From Acidovorax sp. NB1 (lineage in GTDB: Bacteria; Pseudomonadota; Gammaproteobacteria; Burkholderiales; Burkholderiaceae_C), in contig NZ_BJHU01000026.1 of the NCBI RefSeq assembly GCF_005405905.1, forward strand, positions 1-64,000: DNA of 64,000 nucleotides. Reading direction: 5' to 3'. Each line of letters starts with the position of its first letter. The first letter of the stretch is position 1. The notes beneath the pieces are model-generated. The model worked only from the letters and a program-made list of their open reading frames with translations. It had not been told where the DNA came from and searched no databases. The position numbers and the translations under genes are program-made. Positions 9,567-18,065 of the stretch are shown piece after piece.

Positions 9567-10262
9567 ATGCCCACGCCCGCCCCTTCGTCCCCGCCCACGT
9601 TGCGCGTCGGGGTGGTGGAAGACGATGCCGCCAGCCGCGAGACCCTGGTGGCCATGATTGCCGCCCAGCCCGACCTGGCGCTCGCACTGGTGGCCACCGG
9701 CCGTGCCGAGGCACTGGCCCTGCTGCCCCACGCGCCCATGGACGTGCTGCTGGTGGACCTGGGCCTGCCCGACGGCTCGGGCCTGGACGTGATCCGCGCC
9801 GCACGCGTGCAGTGGCCTGATTGCAGCATCCTGGTCAGCACCATTTTTGGCGATGAGGACCATGTGCTGCGCTCCATCGAGGCCGGGGCCATGGGCTACC
9901 TGCTCAAGGACGTGGATGCCGCCGAGCTGGCCGAAGAAATCCGCAACCTCCACGCGGGCGGCAGCCCCATCAGCCCCATGGTGGCGCGCAAGATCCTGGC
10001 GCGCGCCGCCGCCAGCCTGGCCCCAGCCAGCGAACCGGCCAGCGAACCGGCCAGCGAGCCGTCCACCCTCCTGTCGGCACGCGAACACGAGGTGCTGCGC
10101 TACGTGAGCAAGGGCTTCACCACCGAAGAAACCGCAAGCGCCATGGGCGTGTCCCGCACCACCGTGCTTACCTTTGTGCGGCGCATCTATGCCAAGCTCC
10201 AGGTCAACACCCGCGCCGAAGCCATCCATGCCGCCTACAAACAGGGCCTGTTGGCTGATTAA
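9567..10262 (+). CDS. Second NarL/FixJ-type response regulator of the module
   Basis: 231 aa. The receiver has GVVEDDAASRET near 14-25, the acceptor Asp in VLLVDLGLPDGSGLDV near 61-76, and a Lys in GYLLKDVDAAEL. The C-terminal LuxR HTH begins LSAREHEVLRYVSKGFTTEE. The interdomain linker holds a tandem (Ala-Ser-Glu-Pro) repeat, encoded by three copies of GCCAGCGA(A/G)CCG at about 10027-10062, a likely slippage site. The ATG at 9567 gives the family N-terminus. The gene overlaps the kinase by 35 nt, indicating coupled translation. Two regulators with one kinase suggests branched signalling. Confidence 0.92.
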   Translation: MPTPAPSSPPTLRVGVVEDDAASRETLVAMIAAQPDLALALVATGRAEALALLPHAPMDVLLVDLGLPDGSGLDVIRAARVQWPDCSILVSTIFGDEDHVLRSIEAGAMGYLLKDVDAAELAEEIRNLHAGGSPISPMVARKILARAAASLAPASEPASEPASEPSTLLSAREHEVLRYVSKGFTTEETASAMGVSRTTVLTFVRRIYAKLQVNTRAEAIHAAYKQGLLAD

Positions 10263-12237
10263 GGTCGCGGCCCTGTGGCTGCTGTCCGCGTGGCTTGCCG
10301 CCTGCAGCGGACAGGGGCAGGCCGGTGAGGCCCTGCATTTGAAGCAGGCGGGCTTTCGCCTGCAGGCCGGTGCGGGCTGGGAGCCACCGCCCGAGCTGCC
10401 TTTTTCCGAGCAAGAGGTGCAAGGCGCCCAAGAAGCCCAAGGCGCCCAAGACGCCCAAGACCCGCACGGCTGGGCCCAGGTGCCGCTGCCCCACGCCCGC
10501 CCCCGCAGCCTGGCAGAAGGCAACGCATCGCTGCAGGCTGCGCCCGAGGTGGCCTGGTACCGGCTCACCCTGCCGCCGGGCTTGCCGGAGCAGGAGCTAT
10601 TTCTGTACCTGCCGCGCTGGCAGACCATTGGCATCGTGGCGGTGTATGTGGATGGCCGCATCGTCTACCGCACCCGGGGCAGCCGCGTCTGGAACAGCTT
10701 CAACCGGCCGCTGTGGGTCCCCCTCGGCGGCAGCAACGGCAATGGCAACAGGAGTGCTGGTGCCGAGCAGCCCCACACCGTCTGGGTGCGCATGGCCAGC
10801 CAGCAGGGCGTGGGCGGGGCCCTCTCCACCGCCTGGGTGGGCACCGAAGATGCGCTGCTGTGGCGCTACAACCTGCGCCGGTTTGTACAGACCGACCTCA
10901 TCAGCCATGCGAGCGCGGCTTTCCTGGTGATCGGGCTGTTTGCGCTGGCCGTGGGGCTGGTGCGCCGCCGCGAGCCCATTTACCTGCTGTTCTTTGCTGT
11001 CGCCGTCACCTGCGGGCTGCGCAACCTGCACTACGTGGTGGACGACCGGCCCCTGCCCGTGCCGGACGACTGGTTTGGCTGGCTCACCGTCAATGCGCTG
11101 GGCTGGGCCATGGTCGCCGCCTTTGCCTTCGCCCTGCGCGTGCACCGCAAGCGCATGCCCCGGCTGGCGTTGGGCATCGTCACGCTGGTGGGGCTGTGCA
11201 CCGTGCTCACCCTGCCCGTGCCGCATCTGCTGCCGCACCTCAACGCCATCCTGCCGCTGGTGTACATCGCCATCGCGCTGCTCACGGCGGTGGTGGCCAT
11301 CTCGGGCCTGTGGGCCTCGTGGCAGGCGCGCTCGGGCGAAGGCATGGTGCTGTTTGCCTGGATCTCGCTCAACGTCCCCGCCGGGGTGCACGACCTGCTG
11401 CTGCAGAACTACCGCATCAACATTGAGCGCGTGTACCTGGCGCCCTACCTGTCCATCGGCCTGTTTGCCATCTTCCTGGCCATCGTCTACCGCCGCTACG
11501 TGGGCGCCATCCATGCGGTGGAGGTAGCCAACGCCGGGCTGGAGAGCCAGCTGGCCGCGCGCGAGCGCGAACTCACCGCCAGCCACGAGCAGCTGCGCAC
11601 CCTGGAGCGCGAGCAAACCCTGGCCGCCGAGCGCCAGCGCATGATGCAGGACATGCACGACGGCATCGGCTCGTCCCTCATGAGCGCGCTGCGCATGGTC
11701 GAGCGCGGGCAGGCCAGCACGGCCGACACAGCCCTCGTGCTCAAGGACTGCATCGACGACCTCAAGCTCGCCATCGACTCGCTCAGCCCCGCCGACGCCG
11801 ACCTGCTGGCGCTGCTGGCGGCCCTGCGGTTTCGCCTGGCGCCACGGCTCAAGGCCGCAGGCATCACCCTCACCTGGAGCGTGCAAGACCTGCCCCCGCT
11901 GCCCTGGCTCGACCCGCAGGCCGCCCTGCATGTGCTGCGCATCCTGCAAGAGGTGCTCACCAACATCCTCAAGCACAGCCAGGCGACTGTCATCGATTTG
12001 GCCACCGAGTCCCGCCCCGCAGAGGGGGCGCAGCCAGCCTGCGTGGTGGTGCGCATTCGTGACAACGGCAGTGCGTTTGTGCCCACTGCCAATGCACCGC
12101 ATGCCGCAAAGGCAGGCCAGGGCTTGGCCAACGTGCGTTATCGGGCCGAGGCGCTGGGCGGGCACTGCCAATGGGCTGCGTGGGAGGGCGGGGGGGAGTT
12201 CCGCCTGGGGTTGCCGCTGGTGCGTGGGAGTAGGTAG
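10228..12237 (+). CDS. Membrane sensor histidine kinase (NarX/UhpB-like, HisKA_3) with lipobox
   Basis: 669 aa. Domains in order: an N-terminal signal with a lipobox (LLSAWLAAC near residues 16-24), a beta-rich extracytoplasmic region to ~220, about seven transmembrane helices (~225-425), a short coiled coil, the HisKA_3 phosphoacceptor in MMQDMHDGIGSS near 470-481, and an HATPase domain with ILQEVLTNILKHSQ, RIRDNGSAF and GQGLANVRYRAEALGG. The layout resembles 7TMR-DISM kinases. The ATG at 10228 lies inside the upstream regulator gene; the alternative 10174 start adds only out-of-family residues. The lipobox may instead be an ordinary signal anchor. Ligand unknown. Confidence 0.88.
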   Translation: MPPTNRACWLIKVAALWLLSAWLAACSGQGQAGEALHLKQAGFRLQAGAGWEPPPELPFSEQEVQGAQEAQGAQDAQDPHGWAQVPLPHARPRSLAEGNASLQAAPEVAWYRLTLPPGLPEQELFLYLPRWQTIGIVAVYVDGRIVYRTRGSRVWNSFNRPLWVPLGGSNGNGNRSAGAEQPHTVWVRMASQQGVGGALSTAWVGTEDALLWRYNLRRFVQTDLISHASAAFLVIGLFALAVGLVRRREPIYLLFFAVAVTCGLRNLHYVVDDRPLPVPDDWFGWLTVNALGWAMVAAFAFALRVHRKRMPRLALGIVTLVGLCTVLTLPVPHLLPHLNAILPLVYIAIALLTAVVAISGLWASWQARSGEGMVLFAWISLNVPAGVHDLLLQNYRINIERVYLAPYLSIGLFAIFLAIVYRRYVGAIHAVEVANAGLESQLAARERELTASHEQLRTLEREQTLAAERQRMMQDMHDGIGSSLMSALRMVERGQASTADTALVLKDCIDDLKLAIDSLSPADADLLALLAALRFRLAPRLKAAGITLTWSVQDLPPLPWLDPQAALHVLRILQEVLTNILKHSQATVIDLATESRPAEGAQPACVVVRIRDNGSAFVPTANAPHAAKAGQGLANVRYRAEALGGHCQWAAWEGGGEFRLGLPLVRGSR

Positions 12238-12238
12238 G

Positions 12239-12303
12239 TTGCTATTATTTGTATATCTGTTGGCGATTGTGCAGTGCGCGGTAGGGGCTTATTTGGCTTG
12301 AGG
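12239..12303 (+). repeat. Dispersed ~60-bp element, copy 3 (3' of sensor kinase)
   Basis: TTGCTATTATTTGTATATCT, then GTGCGCGGTAGGGGC, TTATTTGG and CTTGAG. It begins one base after the TAG (12235-12237) of the kinase gene, the same placement as copy 2. It is more diverged than most copies. Confidence 0.65.
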
Positions 12304-12323
12304 TTTTGGTGGGTTGCATGGCG

Positions 12324-14924
12324 TCAGTACACGTACACCGCGCCAGAGTTGCTGGCTGAGTTGTCCGCCTGGTTGCCGCCGATACCCGTGGCATTGCTGC
12401 CCTCCCAGTACGCCCCCACGGCCAGGGTATTGCCGTCGCCCGACAGGGCCACGCTGTAGCCAAAGTTGTCATTCACCCCGGTATTACTGGCCTTCACATA
12501 GGCCTGCTGGCTCCAGGTGCTGCCGCTGCGGGTGAACACATAGACCGCGCCCGAATTGACAGCCGAGCTATCCGCCTGGTTGCCGCCGATGCCTGTGGCA
12601 TTGCTGTCCTCAAGGTGCGCCCCCACTGCCAGGGTATTGCCGTCGCCCGACAGGGCCACGCTGTGGCCAAACCAGTTAAGCGTCGCCCCGGTATCGCTGG
12701 CCTTCACATAGGCCTGCTGGCTCCAGGTGATGCCGCTTCGGGTGAACACATAGACGGCGCCCGCATCGTGGGCCGAGTTGTCCGCTTGGATGCCGCCGAT
12801 GCCCGTGGCATTGCTGTCCTCAAGGTGCGCCCCTACTGCCAGGGTATTGCCGTCGCCCGACAGGGCCACGCTCTTGCCAAAGTAGTCATTCCCCTCGGTA
12901 TTGCTGGCCTTCACATAGGCCTGCTGACTCCAGGCGCTGCCGCTCCTGGTGAACACATAGACTGCGCCCGAACTGGAGGCCGAGTTGTCTAGCTGATCGC
13001 CATCTATGCCAATGGCGTTGCTGTCCTCAGAGTACGCCCCCACCGCCAGGGTGTGGCCATCGCCCGACAGGGTCACGCTGGTGCCAAACAGGTCATTCCC
13101 CCCGGCATTGCTGGCCTTCAAATAGGCCTGCTGGTCCCAGGTGATTCCGCTCCTTGTGAACACATAGACGGCGCCCGTAGCGCTGGCATCCCCTTGGGCT
13201 CCCACGGCGAGGGTATTGCCGTCGCCCGACAGGGCCACGCTCCAGCCAAATCGGTCACCTGCAGTGGCACTGCTGGCCTTCACATAGGCCTGCTGGCTCC
13301 AGGTGCTGCCGCTTCGGGTGAAGACATAGACGGCACCTGCAAAGCTGTCCTCATTGGGTGCTCCCACGGCCACGGTATTTCCATCGCCCGACAGGGTCAC
13401 GCTGTAGCCGAACCAGTCGCCTGCCTCGGTATTGCTTGCCTTCACATAGGCCTGCTGGCTCCAGACGCCGCCGCTTCGGGTGAACACGTAGACGGCGCCT
13501 GCAGCGAAGGCCGAGTTGTCCGCTGGGTTGCCGCCGATGCCCGTGGCATTGCTGGCCTCCCTGTACGCCCCCACGGCTAGGGTGTTGCCGTCGCCCGACA
13601 GGGCCACGTTGTAGCCGAACTCATCGTACATCCCCGTATTGCTCGCCTTGAAATACCCAATGGCCTGGGTGAGGTTGACCACCTGCGCCGCCGACAACGC
13701 GCTGCACCCCCCACTGTTGCAGGCCTGCACACGGTACGTAGCATTCAGCCGCGTGTGCAGCAGCCCCGTCACCACCCGGTCGTAGCTGGTGCCCGTGAGG
13801 CCCGTGGCAATCTGCGTGGCCGCTGCAGGCCCGGCGGCTCCATCGGCGTCTTCCGTCACACGGTAGGTCACGGCGCCGCCGCCTGCAGGCGGCGCAATGG
13901 CGCCCCAGCTGAGCTTGAAGGTCTTCACGTCATACGCCAGCGTGAGCGTGGGGATGGCCGGGACGGCCACCGGAGCGGGCGGCGGTGCATCCTCCTCGCA
14001 CCCCACCGTGATCTGCGTGACATCCGCCATGGCAAAGCCCGTGCCGCCGCCCACGCTGCAGGTCTGGCCTGCGCTCATGTCAAACACCGTGACGGAATAG
14101 GCCGTGCCCGCCAGCACCGGCTGGGCAAAGCTGAACGCGCCATTGCCGCCCACGGTGACCGTGTCGCCATTGGCCGAGTTGCGCAGCGCCACCACGCCGA
14201 TGTTGCCGCGCACGGTGCCCGAGAGCCGGAAGGCCGTGGCTGCGCAGGCCACGCTGATGGACGGGGCAGGGCCATTGGAATCGGCCACGCCTTCGCCACC
14301 GGAGACCGTGCAGGTCTGGTTCAGCGGCTGGCTGCGCACGGTGATGCGGTAGGGCCCGGCCACCGGCTGGGCAAACACAAACAGGCCGTCGGCCGCCACG
14401 CTGGCGTCCTGCGTGGTGTCGCCCGCACTGAGCTGCAGCACCAGGGTCTTGCCCGCGCCCAGGCCAGCCACGCTGCCGCCCAGTGTGCGGGCGTTGGAAG
14501 GCACCGCGTTGTCCAGACAGGCCACGCTGATGTTGTTGACCTCGGCGCTGACGGTGCCCGCAGCGTTGGTGAGGGTGCAGGTCTGGCCCACGGGCTGGGC
14601 CGCAATGCGCAGGCTGTAGGCGGTGCCTGCGGGCAGCTGCAGGCTGTAGCTGCCGTTGGCCGAGACGGCGGCACTGGGGCCGCTGGCATCGGCAATGACC
14701 ACGGTCTTGCCCACCCCGAGCCCGGCGAGCTGGCCGCCCACGCGGAAGGTGGGGGTGCCAGCGGGCGGGGCTTCGTCACCGCCACCCCCGCCGCCGCAGG
14801 CGGCCAGCACCAGGGCGGTGCCCAGCAGCCAGGTGCGGGCCAGGCCGTGGAGGGTGCGCGTTGCTGCGCCGGGCGCGGTGGGCGGGTGGGGCGTGGGCGC
14901 CTGCGCTGCTGTCTTGGCCATCAT
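12324..14924 (-). CDS. FG-GAP repeat surface lipoprotein
   Basis: 866 aa. A leader ends in a lipobox (TALVLAACGGGGGG), so it is probably a secreted lipoprotein. Next come three ~85-aa beta modules, each closing with a V-x-C Cys (residues ~55-310), one fibronectin-III-like module (~320-415), and seven FG-GAP/beta-propeller-like repeats of up to ~70 aa with the core SGDGNTLAVGA and closing GAVYVFTRSG. The protein stops right after GAVYVY, inside repeat seven, so the propeller is complete only if that blade closes with the first. Start: the ATG at 14924 follows AGGAGAAG. A perfect dyad lies 68-89 nt upstream. Possible adhesin; role unknown. Confidence 0.85.
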   Translation of the reverse strand: MMAKTAAQAPTPHPPTAPGAATRTLHGLARTWLLGTALVLAACGGGGGGDEAPPAGTPTFRVGGQLAGLGVGKTVVIADASGPSAAVSANGSYSLQLPAGTAYSLRIAAQPVGQTCTLTNAAGTVSAEVNNISVACLDNAVPSNARTLGGSVAGLGAGKTLVLQLSAGDTTQDASVAADGLFVFAQPVAGPYRITVRSQPLNQTCTVSGGEGVADSNGPAPSISVACAATAFRLSGTVRGNIGVVALRNSANGDTVTVGGNGAFSFAQPVLAGTAYSVTVFDMSAGQTCSVGGGTGFAMADVTQITVGCEEDAPPPAPVAVPAIPTLTLAYDVKTFKLSWGAIAPPAGGGAVTYRVTEDADGAAGPAAATQIATGLTGTSYDRVVTGLLHTRLNATYRVQACNSGGCSALSAAQVVNLTQAIGYFKASNTGMYDEFGYNVALSGDGNTLAVGAYREASNATGIGGNPADNSAFAAGAVYVFTRSGGVWSQQAYVKASNTEAGDWFGYSVTLSGDGNTVAVGAPNEDSFAGAVYVFTRSGSTWSQQAYVKASSATAGDRFGWSVALSGDGNTLAVGAQGDASATGAVYVFTRSGITWDQQAYLKASNAGGNDLFGTSVTLSGDGHTLAVGAYSEDSNAIGIDGDQLDNSASSSGAVYVFTRSGSAWSQQAYVKASNTEGNDYFGKSVALSGDGNTLAVGAHLEDSNATGIGGIQADNSAHDAGAVYVFTRSGITWSQQAYVKASDTGATLNWFGHSVALSGDGNTLAVGAHLEDSNATGIGGNQADSSAVNSGAVYVFTRSGSTWSQQAYVKASNTGVNDNFGYSVALSGDGNTLAVGAYWEGSNATGIGGNQADNSASNSGAVYVY
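12330..13650 (-). repeat. In-gene tandem repeats (FG-GAP units)
   Basis: Seven in-frame units, the long ones near 207-210 bp and the short ones near 150-165 bp, are similar at DNA level. Recurrent strings include GTATTGCCGTCGCCCGACAG and CACATAGGCCTGCTGGCTCC on the plus strand. Units 5, 6 and 7 are the most alike. Unit copy number is a likely source of length variation by recombination. Confidence 0.9.
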
Positions 14925-14991
14925 GCTGTCGCTTCTCCTCGTGTCCTTGTGAATCTGGCGCGCTGAAGCTACCGGATTCGCCGAGGGTTGT

Positions 14992-15013
14992 ATGTCCTCA
15001 GAACTGAGGACAT
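14992..15013. promoter_or_regulatory. Perfect 10-bp inverted repeat, candidate operator
   Basis: ATGTCCTCAG-AA-CTGAGGACAT is a flawless dyad with a 2-nt centre. It lies 68-89 nt upstream of the FG-GAP lipoprotein start and downstream of the hybrid kinase stop, where an operator would sit. No run of T follows in either direction, which argues against a terminator. The binding protein is unknown. Confidence 0.6.
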
Positions 15014-15148
15014 GGGGACTGGGGAGAGGGGGCCGTTGCCAGTGTGTGGCGAACTAAACTTTTGGCAAAAAAAGGCCCTGCCGCGCAACCAGCATGCCTT
15101 TACAGCTATTGTTTTTGATGTTCTGCGGCCGCCCTGGGCGGCCTGCCA

Positions 15149-17824
15149 TCAGGCTTGTTCTCGCCAGCGCAGCAGCGTCTGGCTCACCAGCGCCCGCAGC
15201 GCAGGGGCGCGCACCGGCTTGGCGAGAAAGCCCCAGCCGCGCTCGGCCGCTTGGCGGCGCAGGGTGGCGTCGCGCTCGGCCGTGACCAGGATCACGGCGG
15301 GCGCCTGGCCCCAGCGCTGGCACAGCGCGGCGTACACGTCGGGGCCGTGGTGGCCCACGCCCAGGTGCACGTCCAGCAGCACCAGCTGGGGGGCCTGGCC
15401 GGGCTGGGCTGCGGCCAGTGCTTCGGGCGCGCCTGCGGCCAGCGGCACCGCGCAGCCCCAGCGCTGCAGCAGGGCCTGCGTGGCGGCGCAGGTGGGGCCA
15501 TCGTCGTCGATCACCCAAGCGCTGCTGCCTTGCAGGGGGGCGTCGTCGGCGGGTTGTTGTGCGGTGGCGGGGGCCGGGGCCTGCTGCGCGGCGGCCGGGT
15601 TGCCCAGCGGCACACACACCCAGAACACGCTGCCGCGCCCCAGTTGCGAGCGCAGGCCAATTTCGTGGCCCAGCAGGCGGCCCAGGCGTTCGACGATGGC
15701 CAGGCCCAGGCCTGCGCCCCGGTCGTCGGCGCGGCCTTCGTCCAGGCGGCGGAATTCTTCAAAAATCTCGCGCTGCAGCGCCTCGGGGATGCCGGGCCCC
15801 TGGTCGTGCACCTCGATGCGCAGGTGGTCGCCCGCCACCCGCTTCACCCGTCTGCAGCCCACCACGATGCGCCCGTGGCGGCTGTAGCGGATGGCGTTGG
15901 AGACAAAGTTCTGCAGGATGCGGCGCAGCAGGTTGTCGTCGGTGCGTACCACGGCGCGGGTGGGCACGCAGCGCAGCTTTAACCCTTGGCTTTCGGCCAG
16001 CACGCCAAAGTTGTGGCCCAGCACCTGCAGCAGCGGGCCCAGCGCCACGTCGTGGATGTGCACGTCGAACTGGCCCGACTCCATGCGCGAGATGTCGAGC
16101 AGGCTGTTGAGGATGGCGTCCTGCGCGGCCAGGGCGCCGTCGATGCTGTCCACGGCGTGCCGTTCGGCATCGCCGGGCAGGTGGCTGCGCAAGAGCGAGG
16201 TGAACATGCGCGCGGCGTTCAGGGGCTGCAGCAGGTCGTGCACGGCGGCGGCCACAAAGCGGGTTTTGGAGCGGTTGGCCTGCTCGGCTTCGCGCCGCGC
16301 GGCGTCCAGGTCGCGGGTGCGGTCGGCCACGCGCTGCTCCAGCGCATCGGCCAGCGACCGCAGCTCGCGCGCGGCGTTCTTGTAGCTGGTGATGTCAGCG
16401 TAGCTGGTCACAAAGCCGCCCTCGGGCAGCGGGTTGCCCCGGATCTCCAGCACCGTGCCGTCGCCCTTGGCGCTTTCGTGCAGGTGGGGCGTGGCGCTGC
16501 GCAGGTGGGCCAGGCGGCGTTCGATGGCTTCTTCCACCGGGCCCGGGCCTAGCAGGCCCCGGCGCGCGTTGTGGCGCATCAGGTCTTCGATGGGGCGGCC
16601 CACCTGCATCAGGTCGGCGGGGTAGCGGAACAGCTGCACGTAGCGCGAGTTCCAGGCCACCAGCTTCAGGCCGGCGTCGATGATGACCACGCCCTGGGGC
16701 AGGTGCTCCAGGCTGCGGGAGAGGCCCATGTCTGCTTGCTGGGCAGCCTGCACGATGCCGTCCTGTGCGGTGCGCAGCTCCTGCGCGTGCTGTTGCAGCA
16801 CGGTCTCCAGCTCCTGGCGGCTGCGCTGACGCAGGCGGGCCAGGCGCTGGCGCTGGCGCACAAACAGCACCAGCAGCGACAGAGCCAGCCAGCCGCCGCC
16901 CCCGGCTGCGGCCGCCCAGCGGCTGTCGGCAATGCTGCTGTGGGTGGTGTGCACCAAGTGCAGTTGCCAGGGTGTGCCGGGCAAGGGCTGGCTCAGCCAC
17001 AGCATGCGCCCTGGGGGCACGGGCATGTCGGTAGAGGGCTGCACGCGCACCAGCCGCCCGCCGTTGTCCAGACGGTCGTCTTCGCGGTAGTCGAGCGGGC
17101 GCAAGGGCTGGTCGGAGTATTGGCGGGTGGCGTTCAGCTCGCGGCGTTCCTCATCATCCAGCGGCTCCAGCAGGCGGTAGCGCCAGGCGTCCTGGCTGGC
17201 GAGGAAGACCACGCCATGTGCGTCCGACGCCAGAACGATGTCGGTGGTTTGCAGCCACTCACGCTCCAGCTCCTGCAGCGCAATCTTGATGGCCACCAGG
17301 CCCAGGATATGGCCGCTGTCGTTGCGGATGGCCTGCGACAGAAAGTAGCCCGGCTCGCCCGTGGTCACGCCAATGCCGTAGAAGCTGCCGCGCCCCTGGG
17401 CCAGCGCCTGCTGCACATAGGGGCGAAAGCTGTAGTCCACGCCCACGTTGCTGGTGGCCGTGCGCCAGTTGCTGGCGGCCACGGCCAGGCCGTCGCGGTT
17501 GAGCAGGGTGAGGGTGGACGACTGGCTGGCGCCGTTGGCCTGCTCCAGCTTGCGGTTGAGCTGCGCCACCTCGTCGGTGCTCAGGGGGCGGCGCAGGGCG
17601 TCTTGCAGTTGGGCGTCCAGCGCCAGCACCTCGGGCAGGGTGCGGTAGCGGTCGATGCGCTGGGCCAGCGTCTGCCCGTACAGGGCCAGCTGGCGCTGCA
17701 CGCTGTCGCTTTCGTCCAGCAAAGACCGGTGCCAGGCCCACTGGCCGGCCGCGAACATGCTGGCCGCTGTGCCTGCAAGCAGGATGAGCAGCGTCCAGAA
17801 CTGGCGAAGGCGGGGCGTGGGCAT
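15149..17824 (-). CDS. Hybrid sensor histidine kinase/response regulator (NahK/DctB-like)
   Basis: 891 aa. Order: TM1 (~10-28), a periplasmic dCache-like sensor (~30-290, with YSFRPYVQQALAQGRGSFYG and GEPGYFLSQAI, typical of DctB-like domains), TM2 (~305-325), a coil, a PAS domain (~370-490), HisKA with the box AAVHDLLQPLNAARMF near 540, an HATPase (LRRILQNFVSNAIRYS; GAGLGLAIVERLG), and a C-terminal receiver (WVIDDDGPTC; LVLLDVHLG). The HDLLQPLNAAR box is that of NahK/ErcS' kinases. It diverges from dctA across 241 nt, so it may sense C4-dicarboxylates. No separate output regulator is adjacent. Confidence 0.9.
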   Translation of the reverse strand: MPTPRLRQFWTLLILLAGTAASMFAAGQWAWHRSLLDESDSVQRQLALYGQTLAQRIDRYRTLPEVLALDAQLQDALRRPLSTDEVAQLNRKLEQANGASQSSTLTLLNRDGLAVAASNWRTATSNVGVDYSFRPYVQQALAQGRGSFYGIGVTTGEPGYFLSQAIRNDSGHILGLVAIKIALQELEREWLQTTDIVLASDAHGVVFLASQDAWRYRLLEPLDDEERRELNATRQYSDQPLRPLDYREDDRLDNGGRLVRVQPSTDMPVPPGRMLWLSQPLPGTPWQLHLVHTTHSSIADSRWAAAAGGGGWLALSLLVLFVRQRQRLARLRQRSRQELETVLQQHAQELRTAQDGIVQAAQQADMGLSRSLEHLPQGVVIIDAGLKLVAWNSRYVQLFRYPADLMQVGRPIEDLMRHNARRGLLGPGPVEEAIERRLAHLRSATPHLHESAKGDGTVLEIRGNPLPEGGFVTSYADITSYKNAARELRSLADALEQRVADRTRDLDAARREAEQANRSKTRFVAAAVHDLLQPLNAARMFTSLLRSHLPGDAERHAVDSIDGALAAQDAILNSLLDISRMESGQFDVHIHDVALGPLLQVLGHNFGVLAESQGLKLRCVPTRAVVRTDDNLLRRILQNFVSNAIRYSRHGRIVVGCRRVKRVAGDHLRIEVHDQGPGIPEALQREIFEEFRRLDEGRADDRGAGLGLAIVERLGRLLGHEIGLRSQLGRGSVFWVCVPLGNPAAAQQAPAPATAQQPADDAPLQGSSAWVIDDDGPTCAATQALLQRWGCAVPLAAGAPEALAAAQPGQAPQLVLLDVHLGVGHHGPDVYAALCQRWGQAPAVILVTAERDATLRRQAAERGWGFLAKPVRAPALRALVSQTLLRWREQA

Positions 17825-18065
17825 GGAAATCCGGCGGGGTGGTTGTGCGGCGACGAGGCTAATGTGGCGCGAGTGGGAGTGTGCCGCACCAGGCTGGGGA
17901 CTAAGTAGTTACCCTGATTTGGTGCACGCGTTCTCCTATGAGGCCGCTCTCGACTAATACCAATAGGTTATCGGCTGAAACAAAGTGCAGCGGTACAAAC
18001 GGCACCCTGACAGCGCACCGGTGCACTCCGGCGGTGCAGTCCCAAGACTCCAGGAGACCCGTTCC

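Noticed and set aside
12330-13650. Regular repeats that could suggest a CRISPR array
   Set aside because: The units are in frame, encode FG-GAP motifs and differ internally; there is no constant short repeat with unique spacers and no cas genes.
17900-18065. Sigma-54 promoter upstream of dctA
   Set aside because: No acceptable TGGCAC-N5-TTGC match was seen; the GGTGCACGCGTTCTC string has the wrong spacing.
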